A stretch of 64,000 nt of DNA from Aptenodytes patagonicus (Eukaryota > Chordata > Aves > Sphenisciformes > Spheniscidae): assembly GCF_965638725.1 (NCBI RefSeq), contig NC_134975.1, positions 1,066,179 through 1,130,178 on the forward strand, written 5' to 3'. Positions 25,517 through 36,689 of this stretch are shown in pieces. The notes beneath the pieces were generated by a model. The model was not told the origin of the DNA and searched no databases. It worked only from the letters and a program-made list of their open reading frames with translations. Made by a program: the position numbers and the translations under genes. How positions within the stretch are numbered: position 1 is the first letter of the stretch; each line of letters begins with the position of its first letter.

Positions 25517-25864
25517 CCCGGGGGGCTGGTTGGCACCCGGGGACCCTCCTCGCCCCGGGGGGGGGGGCCAGGACGGAGGGTGCCCCCGGGGCCCTGAGGT
25601 CTGTCTGGGCTCCGTCTGGGGGGGCCGTGTGTCTGTCCGTCTGTCTGTCAGCAGGTCCGGGTGCCCACAGGGTGTGTCAGTGGGGCCGGGCGTCTGTCAG
25701 GGTGTCCGTGGGTGGGTCCGGGTGTCCACCAGTGGGTCCAAGCGTTCGTCCGGAGGGTCCGTGTGTCGGTCGGTGAGTCCAGGGGGTCCATCTGTGAGTC
25801 CGTCGGAGCGTCCGTGGGTCTGTCCGGCTGTCGGTCAGTCGGTGGGTGGGTGGGTGGGTGGGGC

Positions 25865-28800
25865 TCACTTGCCCCCCGCCATGATGCGGAGGTACTGGAG
25901 GGCGTTGCGGGCGGCCTGGGAGCGGGCGCCGTCGCGGGAGGGGGCCGCGCCGTGGCACACCGTGGCCGGCTGCGTCGACAGCTCCACCAGGCACTGGTGC
26001 AGCCCGCTGAGGCTCAACGCATCTGGGGGAGGGGGGGGGGGAGACACGGGGACAGGCCACTGTCACCCCAGACCCCCCCCAAGTCACCCACAACACCCCC
26101 GAGCCCGGGCTGGGGCACCCATGGGGCTGGGGGGGATGCCCGTGGGGCGGGGGCTCACCGATGTCGAGGTAGCTGATGGCGAAGCTCTGCTCCTCGGAGA
26201 GCTCCTGCAGGAGGGCGCAGGCCCCCGCACCCATGGGTGCCAGCGGGTGACTCCGCAGCTGCACGATCTTCTCGCCCGCCGAGTTGCGCAGGGAGTCCCA
26301 GGTGCAGCCGGGCGCTCGGCCCCGCAGCCCCTCCAGCCTGGGGCCCGCCTGCAGGGACAGGGTGCTCGGGGGACCGTCCTGACCCCCCCAACAGGGACGT
26401 GGGGACCATCCGGAACCCCGCATGGGGATATGGGGGCTCAGGGATCACCCAGAGTCCCGTGCAGGGACACCCAAAGGACATGGGGGCTCAGGGACCCTCC
26501 GGACTCCCATGTAGGGACGCGGGGGCTCAAGAACTGCGGGGACACCGACATGGGGACACCCATGGGGGCTCGGGGACCACCAGGACCCCCGTGTAGGGAC
26601 ACTCTTGAGGTACAGGGGCTCAGGAACCATAGGGACCCTACGTGGGGACATCCTGGGGTGTCCCCACCACACAGCGGCTTAAGACACTGCCAGGACCCCC
26701 ATATGGGGCCACCCCGGGGGACAAGGGGACTTAGGGACCCCCACGTGGGGCCACGCCAAGAACGTGGGGGCTGTTGGGACCCCCACAGAGGATACCCCAG
26801 GGGACACGGGGGGCTTGGGGACTGCGGGACGCCCCTGATTCAGGGACCCTCCGTGGGGACCACATCCACCCACCCACGCACCCAAGGCCCCTAAATCCAG
26901 AGGGTCCCCCCCACCCAGGGAGCATATCTGGGGGTCCCTTGGGTGTCCCCCTGCCCTACTGCCCCCCAAGTTTAATCACTGGGGGTCCATAAGCCCTGAA
27001 ATAGGGGGTACAGAGGTGCCCGTGTCCCCCATTGACCCTTCAGCGTGCCCGTGTCCCGTCCCCCCCGCCCCGTTAAACCCCCCGGGTGGCCTCGGGGTGC
27101 CCGTGTCCCCCGTTAACCCCTCGCTGGCCGGTACCATGGAGAACTGGTCCTCCTCCACCTCGGCCTCGCTGCCCTCCCGCGGCTCCATGGGGACGTTGTG
27201 GATCCGCACCAGCATCTTGGCAGCCGCGTTGCGCTTCGCCAGCTTCTTGGAGGTGCCGCTGCCTGCGGGGAGGGGACAAGGGACGCCGAGGTGAGGCTGG
27301 CACCCTGTCGTGTGTCCGTGTGTCCCCACACACACGCACACCCGGGGGGTGCCCCGGCCCCGTACCGATCTCCACGAAGCGCTCCACGCGGCAGGTCATG
27401 GTGAACTCCTTGCGATGCGCCGGCCCCGACTCCTGCGTCACCGTGTACTCGGGCAGGCGCCAGCCCTTCTGCACCACCAGCTCCTGGGGGGGGGTGGGAC
27501 ACAAATGGGGGGGGGGCACGGAGGGGGTCTGGGGAGGGCAGGACCACGGCCACCCCCCCGAAATGGGGAGAGCTGCCCTCAGAAGGAGCTGCCATCCCCA
27601 AAACGGGAACGGCCACCCCCCAAACGGGCAGGGCCAGCCCCAAAATGGGTCCACTGTCCCCAAAATACGGATAACCGTCCCCGAAATGGGAATAACGGTC
27701 CCCAAAATGGGGATAATTGTCCCCAAAATAGGGATAACCGTCCCCAAAATGGGTTCACCGTCCCCAAAATAGGGATAACAGTCCCCAAAATGCAGACAAC
27801 TGTCCCCAAAATGGGTCCACCATCCCCAAAATGGGGATAACCGTCCCCAAAACAGGGATAACCATCCCCAAAACAGGATAACTGTCGCCAAAATGGGTCC
27901 ACCGTCCCAAAACGGGTCCACCGTCCCAAAACAGGGATAACCGTCCCGAAATGGGAATAACCGTCCCCTAAATGGGGATAATTGTCCCCAAAACAGGGAT
28001 AACTGTCCCCAAAATGGGGATAATTGTCCCCAAAATAGGGATAACCGTCCCCAAAACGGGTTCACCGTCCCAAAATAGGGATAACAGTCCCCAAAATGCA
28101 GATAACTGTCCCCAAAATGGGTCCACCATCCCCAAAATGGGGATAACCGTCCCCAAACAGGGATAACCATCCCCAAAACAGGATAACTGTCGCCAAAATG
28201 GGTCCACCATCCCCAAAATGGGGATAACCGTCCCCAAAACAGGGATAACCATCCCCAAAACAGGATAACTGTCGCCAAAATGGGTCCACCGTCCCCAAAA
28301 CGGGTCCACCGTCCCCAAAACAGGGATAACCATCCCCAAAATGGGTCCACCGTCCCCAAAATAGGGATAACCGTCCCCAAAATGGCGATAACTGTCCCCA
28401 AAAGGGGCAAGAGCCCCCTCCAGCTGGGGAGAGGCAGCCCCCAAAGTCACCGCCACCCCCAAAATGGGTAAGGTCACCCCCAAAGGGACGTGTCCACCCC
28501 CCCGGATAGGGATGGCCATCCCCAAAACGGGCTTGTCACCCCAAAACAGGGACGGCCACCGAGCCGGGGGGGAGCATGTCCCCATTTGTCCCAGCCCGTG
28601 GTGTCACCCACCTGCAGAGCCCCCCGGGGTTACACTCCGACTGGGGGGGGGACACGGGCGTCTTCATCTCCAGGGGGGTGCCCCTGCGTGGGGCAGACGG
28701 GCACGGCGTGAGGGGGGCAGCTCTGAGCGCCCCCCCCCCCCTCCCACGCCAGGACCCCCGGGTCGGGGAGGCAAGGAGGTGTAACGGGGTGCCGGGAGCT

Positions 28801-31800
28801 GAGGGTTTGGGGGAGATCGGTGCCTCCCCCCCCCCTCCCCCGCCCCGGCACCTGGGTGCCCCCCACTCCCGTTACCTGGGCGAGGGTGGGGGCACGGGCG
28901 GGTGCTGGGGGGGTGGCCGCGGGGCCGAGCTCAGCCGGGGGCTCTGGGGGAAAGGAGAGCTTGGGGATAAAAGGTGAGACGTTAACACCCGAGCCGGCCC
29001 CCCCCCCCGGGGCACCCCCAGCCCCCCAGGTACCCCAAATCCTGCCAGGCATCCCCAATTCCCTTGGGACCCCCAGACCCCCTGGCATTCCCACCCCCCC
29101 AGGCATCCCCAATTCTCTTGGCTCCCCTAAGACACCCCTAACTCCCCCCCCCCCCGCACCCCTAGACCCACCCTGGGCACCCCCAGACCTGCCTGGGTAC
29201 CCTCACTGCTGCCGGGCACCCCAAACCACCCCAAATCCCTTGGGATGCCCAAGCCCCCCGGCATCCCCAATCACCCTGGGTACCCCCAAACTCCCCTGGA
29301 TGACCTCAACCCCCCGCAGATCCCCCAAACCCACCGGGCCTGGGTGCCCAGCACCCCTGGGGTACTCCCAACCCCCTGGGTACCCCCAGACCACCTGGGC
29401 ACCCCGCCCACCCAGTGCACCCCAAACTCCCCCCGGCACCTCCTGGACACGCTCAGTGCCCTCCCTGTGCACCCAGCACCCCCCCAGCCCCCCCCCCCAG
29501 CTCCCTCCGACCCTATTCTGTGCAGCACCCTGACCCCCACCCTGAACCCCAGCACCCTGGGGACCCCGTCCCCCCTCACCTGGGCTCCTCGGGGGCGGCG
29601 GGTTCCAGCATGTCCCCCCCTTTGAGCAGCTTCAGGGCCACCTCCGCCGCTTTGTGCTTCGCCGCCTTCTTGCTGGGCCCCTGCCCTGGGGGAGACACCA
29701 GCTGAGCGGGGTGGGGGGGCACCTGGGGCCCCCCCAGACCCGTCGCAGACCACGGGCTGTGGTTAGGGCTGCCACAGCTCCGGTGTCGGGGTCCCGGGGG
29801 ATCCCTCTGCCATAATCCCGGCAGCGGGGTGCCAAGGGGCCCCCAGGTGTCCCAGGCATCGGGGTCCTGGGCGATCCCTCACCAGGACCCACTTTTTTGG
29901 GGTGCCAGGGGGGCCCCAGGTGTCCCAGGCATCGGGGTCCTGGGCGATCCCTCACCAGGACCCACTTTTTGGGGTCCCAGAGGATCCCTGTGTCACAGCC
30001 TGGGCATCAGGGTCTCAGGGGACCCCTGTGCGTCCCAGGGATCAGCATCGCAGGTGATCCCCCACCCCGACCCGCAGTTTGGGGTGCCAAGGGATCCTCG
30101 CGTGTCCCAGGCATCGGGATCCTGGGCGATCCCCCACCAGGACCCACTTTTTGGGTTCCCAGGGAATCCCCATGGCACATCCCAGATGTTGGGGTCCCCA
30201 GGAGGATCCCTGTCACAGCCCCTGTCACAGCGCAGGCTTCGGGGTCCCAGGAGATCCCCGGGCGTCCCAGGCGTCGGGGTCCCAGATGATCCCCCACACC
30301 GACCCACTTTTTGGGGTCCCAGGGGATCCCTGAGTGCCCCAGACATCGGAGTCCTAGGCAATCCTCCCCGCAGGACCCACTTTTTTGGGGTCCCAAGGGA
30401 TCCCCTGAGTGTCCCAAGCATCGGGGTCCCAGGCGATCCCCCACCAGACCCTGCTTTTTAGGGATCCCAGGGGATCTTCCACCAGGACCCACTTTTTTGG
30501 GGTCCCAAGGGATCCCCCGAGTGTCCCAGGCATCAGGATCCCAGGTGATCGCCCCCACCCCCCCCACCCCCCCACTTTTGGGAGTCCCAAGGGATCCCCC
30601 GAGTGTCCCAGGCATCAGGATCCCAGGTGACACACCCCCCCCCCCCCCCAACCCGGACCCACTTTTTTAGGGATCCCAGGGGATCCCCCACCACAGCCCA
30701 CTTTTAGGGATCCCCCAGGTCATCCCCACCATCCTGGGGACAAGCCCCGTGTCCTCACTGTCCCAAGCAAGCGAGATCCACCCCAGGTCACCCTCTCCAG
30801 GCCCCCCCCCGCGGGGCGCGCCGGGGCGGGGAAGGGGGGGGGGGGGGGGGAGGGGTGGGGACGGCGTCGGGGACCCACCGGTGCAGCTGATGTCCCCAAC
30901 GGTGACGCGGAAGGTGAAGTTGGGCTGGTGGGCTTGTCCCTCGGCCTTCAGGAGGTCGTAGCCGGGGGTCTTGCCTATGCGAGTGCCATATTCCTGCAGC
31001 AGGCTGATGGGCGTCTTCCCGGGGTTGGCGGCCAGCATCTGCTCCAGGCTGGGGACAGGGCTGTCACCAGCCCGAGGAGGGGTCAGAGGGGACCGACGGG
31101 GGTCTGGATTGGGGGGAGTGGGACGGTGGGAGAGGCTGGGATGGCCACGTGGCGTGGGGACAGGGGTGGCATCGCCACACAGCGTTCAGATACGGGGACA
31201 GGGGTGGAGACACGACATAGCACAGGGATGTGGGGACAGGGGTGTCACCAGCCCGAGGAGGGGTCAGAGGGGACCGACGGGGGTCTGGATTGGGGGGAGT
31301 GGGACGGTGGGAGAGGCTGGCATGGCCACATGGTGTGGGGACGGGGGGACAGGGGTGGCATCGCCACACAGCATTAGGGTACGGGGACAGGGGTGGAGAC
31401 AGGACATGGCACGGGGACGTGGGGACAGGGGTGGCACTGACATGTAGCGTGGGGACATGGGGACAGGGCTGTCACCAGCCCGAGGAGGGGTCAGAGGGGA
31501 CCGACGGGGGTCTGGACTGGGGGGAGTGGGACGGTGGGAGAGGCTGGCCTGGCCACGTGGCGTGGGGATGGGGGGACAGGGGTGGCATCGCCACACAGCA
31601 TTAGGGTATGGGGACAGAGGTGGTACCACCACATGGGATGGGGACGTGGGGACGTGGGGACAGGGGTGGCACTGACATGTAGCATGGGGACATGGGGACA
31701 GGGCTGTCACCAGCCCAAGGAGGGGTCAGAGGGGACCAACAGGGGTACGGATTGGGGGGACTGGGACGGTGGGAGAGGCTGGCCTGGCCACGTGGCGTGG

Positions 31801-33302
31801 GGACACGGGGACAGCGTGGCACTGACATGTAGTGTGGGGACACGAGGATAGAGGTGGCACTGCCATATGGCATGGGGGCACGGGGAAAGGGGTGGCATCA
31901 CACTCAGGAAGGGGACAGGGTTGGCACTGCCACACGGCATGGGGATGTGGGGACAGGGGTGGCACTGACATGTAGCGTGGGGACATGGGGACAGGCATCA
32001 CCACACAGAATTAGGATATGGGGACAGGAGTGGCACCACCACATGGCACGGGGACATGAGGACAGGGGTAGCATGGGGAAAGGGGTGGCATTGCCACACG
32101 GCATGGGGATGCGGGGACAAGGGTGGCACTGACATGTAACGTGGGGACACGGGGACAGGGGTGGCACCAACAAACAGCGTGGGGACATGGGGACAGGGCT
32201 GGTACTGCCATGGGGACATGGGGACAGGGCTGGTACCACCGCATGGCATGGGGACATGGGCACAGGGCTGGCACTGCCATGTGGCATGGGGACATGGGGA
32301 CAGGGCTGGCACCAACAAACAGCATGGGGACATGGGGACAGGGCTGGTACTGCCATGGGGACATGGGGACAGGGCTGGCACTGCCACGCAGCGTGGGGAC
32401 ATGGGGACAGGGCTGGCACCAACAAACAGCGTGGGGACATGGGGACAGGGCTGGCACCAACAAACAGCGTGGGGACACGGGCACAAGGCTGGTACAGCCA
32501 TGGGGACATGGGGACAGGGCTGGTACCACCGCATGGCATGGGGACATGGGGACAGGGCTGGTACCACCGCATGGCATGGGGACATGGGGACAGGGGTGGC
32601 ACTGCCATGTGGCATGGGGACATGGGGACAGGGCTGGCACCAACAAACAGCGTGGGGACACGGGCACAAGGCTGGTACAGCCATGGGGACATGGGGACAG
32701 GGCTGGCACCAACAAACAGCATGTGGGGACATGGGGACAGGGGTGGCACTGCCATGTGGACATGGGGACACGGGGACAGGGCTGGCACCAACAAACAGCA
32801 TGTGGGGACATGGGGACAGGGGTGGCACTGCCATGTGGACATGGGGACACGGGGACAGGGGTGGCACCAACAAACAGCATGTGGGGACATGGGGACAGGG
32901 GTGGCACTGCCATGTGGACATGGGGACACGGGGACAGGGGTGGCACCAACAAACAGCGTGGGGACACGGGGACAGGGCTGGAACCCCCCCACGCAGCGTG
33001 GGGACACGGGGACAGGCCTCTAGCCGTGTGTCGTGTCCCCCCCAACCCGCCGCAGCGTGGAGCCCCGTCACACAGAGCCGGTGACCGAGGGGCAGCCCCG
33101 GGGGCCTGGACTAGGCCCCAACCTCCCCTTCTCCGTCAGGAGGGGGATAACCCCGCTTTGGGGGGGGGGTACCCGGAGGTGGGGGGGGGGGAGGGGGGGG
33201 AGGGGGTGTCCCGGGGAAGGGGGGGGGGGGGGGGGAGGGTGTCCGGTACCTGGGGAAGCCGCCGCTCCGCCTGGCCCCGCCGCCCGCCCCCTCCTCGCTC
33301 AT
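25865..33302 (-). CDS. TARBP2: TARBP2, RISC-loading complex subunit TRBP
   Basis: Cytoplasmic dsRNA-binding partner of Dicer that helps load Argonaute. Exons in transcript order: 33302-33250, 31048-30879, 29685-29580, 28959-28876 (tentative), 28683-28612, 27483-27366, 27262-27135, 26348-26159, 26022-25865 (TGA at 25867-25865). About 359 residues against 366 in human. dsRBD1 (about residues 22-95) has [19 protein letters not shown] and [17 protein letters not shown]. dsRBD2 (about 155-225) has [13 protein letters not shown] and [17 protein letters not shown]. dsRBD3 (C-terminal) has [14 protein letters not shown] and [15 protein letters not shown] and ends LRIMAGGK, the Dicer-binding domain. 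PRKRA is related, but this C-terminus is TRBP-type. Exon 28683-28612 is one base short of the frame needed (SECNPGG then ALQ). The proline-rich linker exon is poorly conserved, so its acceptor (28959 or 28943) is uncertain. Confidence 0.95.
26385..26960 (-). repeat. minisatellite in TARBP2 intron between exons 27262-27135 and 26348-26159
   Basis: Degenerate units of about 60 bp built on GGGGGCTCAGGGACC and CATGGGGACACC. No coding signal apart from shadow frames. Confidence 0.7.
27588..28410 (-). repeat. 21-bp minisatellite in TARBP2 intron
   Basis: Roughly 38 head-to-tail units of 20-21 bp of the type CCCCAAAATGGGGATAACCG, with variants GGTCCACC and CAGGGATAA. Because the unit is a multiple of three, long frames open across it on both strands. 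These encode monotonous peptides and are not genes. Confidence 0.95.
29000..29560 (-). repeat. degenerate C-rich minisatellite in TARBP2 intron
   Basis: Short units of about 14-30 bp based on CCCTGGGCACCCCCA and CCTTGGGATCCCC. It lies between the linker exon and exon 29685-29580. Confidence 0.7.
29790..30730 (-). repeat. about 73-bp minisatellite in TARBP2 intron 2
   Basis: About twelve units built of GGACCCACTTTTTTGGGGTC, a GTGTCCCAGGCATCGGGGTC block and GGCGATCCCCCACCA. Period about 73 bp where regular, with insertions and deletions. Confidence 0.85.
31050..33035 (-). repeat. composite minisatellite filling TARBP2 intron 1
   Basis: The half nearer exon 2 (31050-31850) has four copies of a roughly 200-bp block containing GTCAGAGGGGACCGACGGGG. 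The other half (31850-33035) has units of about 38 bp based on GGCACCAACAAACAGC and CATGGGGACAGGGCTGG, some enlarged by a CATGTGGACATGG insertion. It spans nearly the whole 2.2-kb intron, and frames of several hundred codons are open across it. Confidence 0.95.
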
Positions 33303-33339
33303 CCCCGCCGCGCTCCGTCCCGCCGCCGCGCCGCCCGCG

Positions 33340-33354
33340 CCGCCAGGGGGCGCC
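33340..33354 (+). promoter_or_regulatory. CTCF-like site in TARBP2 5' region
   Basis: CCGCCAGGGGGCGCC matches the CTCF core consensus and lies about 40 bp upstream of the TARBP2 start codon, next to the palindrome with ZNF143-like motifs. Binding is inferred from the motif only. Confidence 0.5.
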
Positions 33355-33401
33355 CGCTCCGCCCCGCCGCGCGCGCGGGGCACGATGGGATACGGGCGCC
33401 G

Positions 33402-33500
33402 CGGGGGGGTGTGGGAAGCGTAGTCCTCCGGGGGGGGGGAGCGGCAGCTCCGCTGCCGCTCCCCCCCCCCCCGGAGGACTACGCTTCCCACACCCCCCCG
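33402..33500. repeat. near-perfect palindrome in the TARBP2 promoter
   Basis: The left arm 33402-33448 and right arm 33452-33500 are reverse complements. They differ only in a homopolymer (10 G against 12 C) and are separated by three bases. Each arm carries GGGAAGCGTAGT or its complement ACTACGCTTCCC, close to the ZNF143/THAP11 SBS motif. A further SBS-like TTCCCAGCATT (minus strand) follows at 33509-33519. A stable hairpin or cruciform would form here, about 100-200 bp upstream of the TARBP2 ATG. Confidence 0.9.
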
Positions 33501-33609
33501 CGCGGGGAATGCTGGGAAGGTGGAGGACGCGGGAGGCGGGGCCACGTGGGTGCCGGGAGGGGGGGCGTGTCCTGCCTCGGTTCCCCCCCCCCCTCCCCCC
33601 CCGCACGGG

Positions 33610-35970
33610 GTGCGTGGGAGGGTCAATGGATGGGGACAACGGGGACAGAGGGGGGTGGGACGGGGACAGGGTGGGGCAGGGACCAACGGGGTTCAGTGGT
33701 CGGGGGCAATGGGGACGGGGGGGTGGGGGGGGTGGGAGAGGGACAGACAGACGGCATGGGACGGGAGGGACGGGACAGGGACGGACAGACGGGGTGGGAC
33801 AGGGACGGACAGACGGCATGGGACAGGGACAGGAGGGATGGGACAGGGACAGACTGGGTGGGACAGGAGGGACGGGACAGGGACAGGAGGGATGGGACAG
33901 GGACGGACAGACGGGGTGGGACAGGGACGGACAGACGGCATGGGACAGGGACAGGAGGGACGGGACAGGGACAGACAGACGGGGTGGGACAGATGGGGTG
34001 GGACAGGGACGGACAGACGGCATGGGACAGGGACAGGAGGGATGGGACAGGGACAGACTGGGTGGGACAGGAGGGACGGGACAGGGACAGGAGGGATGGG
34101 ACAGGGACGGACAGACGGGGTGGGACAGGGACGGACAGACGGGGTGGGACAGGGACAGGAGGGACGGGACAGGGACGGACAGACAGGCTGGGACAGGGAT
34201 GGATGGGGGTCAAGAGATGGGGACAATGGAGACAGATGGGGTGGGACAGGGACAGACAGACGGGGTGGGACAGGGACGGACAGACGGCATGGGACAGGGA
34301 CAGGAGGGATGGGACAGGGACAGACAGATGGGGTGGGACAGGGACAGACAGACGGTGTGGGACAGGGACAGGAGGGACGGGACGGGGACAGGAGGGACGG
34401 GACAGGGACGGGCAGACAGGCTGGGACAGGGATCAAGAGATAGGGACAATGGAGACAGACGGGGTGGGACAGGGACGGACAGACGGCGTGGGACAGGGAC
34501 AGGAGGGATGGGACAGGGACAGACAGACGGGGTGGGACAGGGACGGACAGACAGGCTGGGACAGGGATGGATGGGGGTCAAGAGATGGGGACAATGGAGA
34601 CAGATGGGGTGGGACAGGGACAGACAGACGGCATGGGACAGGGACGGACAGACGGCATGGGACAGGGACAGGAGGGATGGGACAGGGACAGACAGATGGG
34701 GTGGGACAGGGACAGACAGACGGTGTGGGACAGGGACAGGAGGGACGGGACGGGGACAGGAGGGACGGGACAGGGACGGGCAGACAGGCTGGGACAGGGA
34801 TCAAGAGATAGGGACAATGGAGACAGACGGGGTGGGACAGGGACGGACAGACGGCGTGGGACAGGGACAGGAGGGACGGGACAGGGACAGACAGACAGGG
34901 TGGGGCAGGGATGGATGGGGGTCAAGAGATGGGGACAATGGAGACAGATGGGGTGGGACAGGGATGGACAGACGGGGTGGGACAGGGACAGGAGGGACGG
35001 GACAGGGACGGACAGACAGGCTGGGACAGGGATGGATGGGGGTCAAGAGATGGGGACAATGGAGACAGATGGGGTGGGACAGGGACAGACAGACGGGGTG
35101 GGACAGGGACGGACAGACGGCATGGGATGGGGACAGGAGGGATGGGACAGGGACGGACAGACGGCATGGGACAGGGACAGGAGGGATGGGACAGGGACAG
35201 ACAGACGGCATGGGACAGGGACAGGAGGGACGGGACAGGGACGGACAGACGGGGTGGGACAGGGATGGACAGACCAGGTGGGACAGGGATGGACGGGGAC
35301 AGTGGGGACAGATGGGGTGGGATAAGGACGGACAGACAGCGTGGGACAAGGACAGGGGGACGATGGGGACAGACAGGATGGGACAGGGACAGACAGACGG
35401 GATGGGACAGGGATGGAGGGGGGTCCATGGGTGGGGACAGTGGGGACAGGCAGGGTGGGACAGGGAGGGATGGGGACTGATGGGGGGGGACGGACAGACG
35501 TCGGTGTGATGGGGACAGACAGACGGGGTGGGACAGGGGGTAAAAGGGATGGACAGATGGGGACAGTGGGGGACGGACAGGGTGGGACGGGGACAGATGA
35601 ACAGGGTGTGACAGGGATGGGGACCGATGGGGACCAGCGGGTGGGGGGCGATGGGGACAGCCGGGTGGGACAGGGATGGAGGGGGACAGTGGGGACAGGC
35701 GGGGTGCAATGGGGACAGACGGACAGGGACGGACAGGTACCGGTGGGGACGGGGAGCGTTTGGTGGGGACGTGAGCAGGGTGTGACAGATGGGGCTCGAT
35801 GGTGACCGATGAACGGGGGACGGTGGGGACAGCCGTGGTGTGATGGGACGGATGGACAGGGAGCAGTGGGGACGGACAGACAGGGAGGGGGACAGACGGA
35901 CAGGCAGTGATGGGGACAGGCCGGCGGTGACAAGGTCAGACTGGGACCGGCTGGGACAGGGCAGGGTGTG
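33610..35970 (+). repeat. 24-bp-based minisatellite upstream of TARBP2, with 368-bp higher-order units
   Basis: Over 2.3 kb of GGGACAGGGACGGACAGACG-type units of about 18 and 24 bp. Two adjacent copies of a 368-bp block, marked by GGATGGGGGTCAAGAGATGG at 34201 and 34569 and by GATCAAGAGATAGG at 34431 and 34799, are almost identical. A 204-bp block recurs from about 33817 to 34021. Frames of more than 500 codons are open across it without stops, but they translate to a simple repeat. Confidence 0.95.
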
Positions 35971-36004
35971 ACAGGGACAGACAAGGGGCCATGGGGACAA
36001 ACAG

Positions 36005-36640
36005 GCGCCTGCACTGGGAGCAGACTGGGAGCACTGGGAATAGACTGGGAGCACTGGGGACAGGGACACTGGGACTGGGAGCACTGGGGACAGAGGGACA
36101 CCCCGATTGGGAGCACTGGGGACAGAGGGACACCCATACTGGGAGCTCTGGGGTCAGACTGGGAGCACTGGGGACAGGGACACTGGGACTGGGAGCACTG
36201 GGGTCAGACTGGGAGCACTGGGAATAGACTGGGAGCACTGGGGACAGGGACACTGGGACTGGGAGCACTGGGGACAGAGGGACACCCCGATTGGGAGCAC
36301 TGGGGTCAGAGGGACACCCATACTGGGAGCTCTGGGGACAGACTGGGAGCACTGGGAATAGACTGGGAGCAGTGGGGACAGGGACACCCCGATTGGTAGC
36401 ACTGGAAGCAAACTGGGAGCACTGGGGACAGAGGGACACCCATACTGGGAGCGCTGGGATCAGACTGGGAGCACTGGGGACAGAGGGACACCCGTACTGG
36501 GAGCGCTGGGATCAGACTGGGAGCACTGGGGACAGAGGGACACCCCGATTGGGAGCACTGGGGACAGAGGGACACCCGTACTGGGAGCACTGGGATCAGA
36601 CTGGGAGCACTGGGATTGCACTGGGGCCCCCGTGTGGTGC
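36005..36640 (+). repeat. about 32-bp minisatellite in the TARBP2-MAP3K12 interval
   Basis: Units based on ACTGGGAGCACTGGGGACAG with AGGGACACCC inserts. A new repeat family begins directly after the previous array. Confidence 0.9.
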
Positions 36641-36689
36641 TGGGACTGGCGGGGGACACCGGGGGGGGGGGTGGGGTGTCCCAGTCCCG

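Noticed and set aside
24576-26894. Frame of 772 codons on the plus strand across NPFF intron 2 and TARBP2 exons
   Set aside because: Runs through a confirmed intron and antisense to TARBP2 exons. Openness comes from GC-rich repeats lacking stop codons.
27588-28410. CRISPR-like array of about 21-bp repeats
   Set aside because: Units are contiguous without unique spacers, and the locus is an intron of a vertebrate gene.
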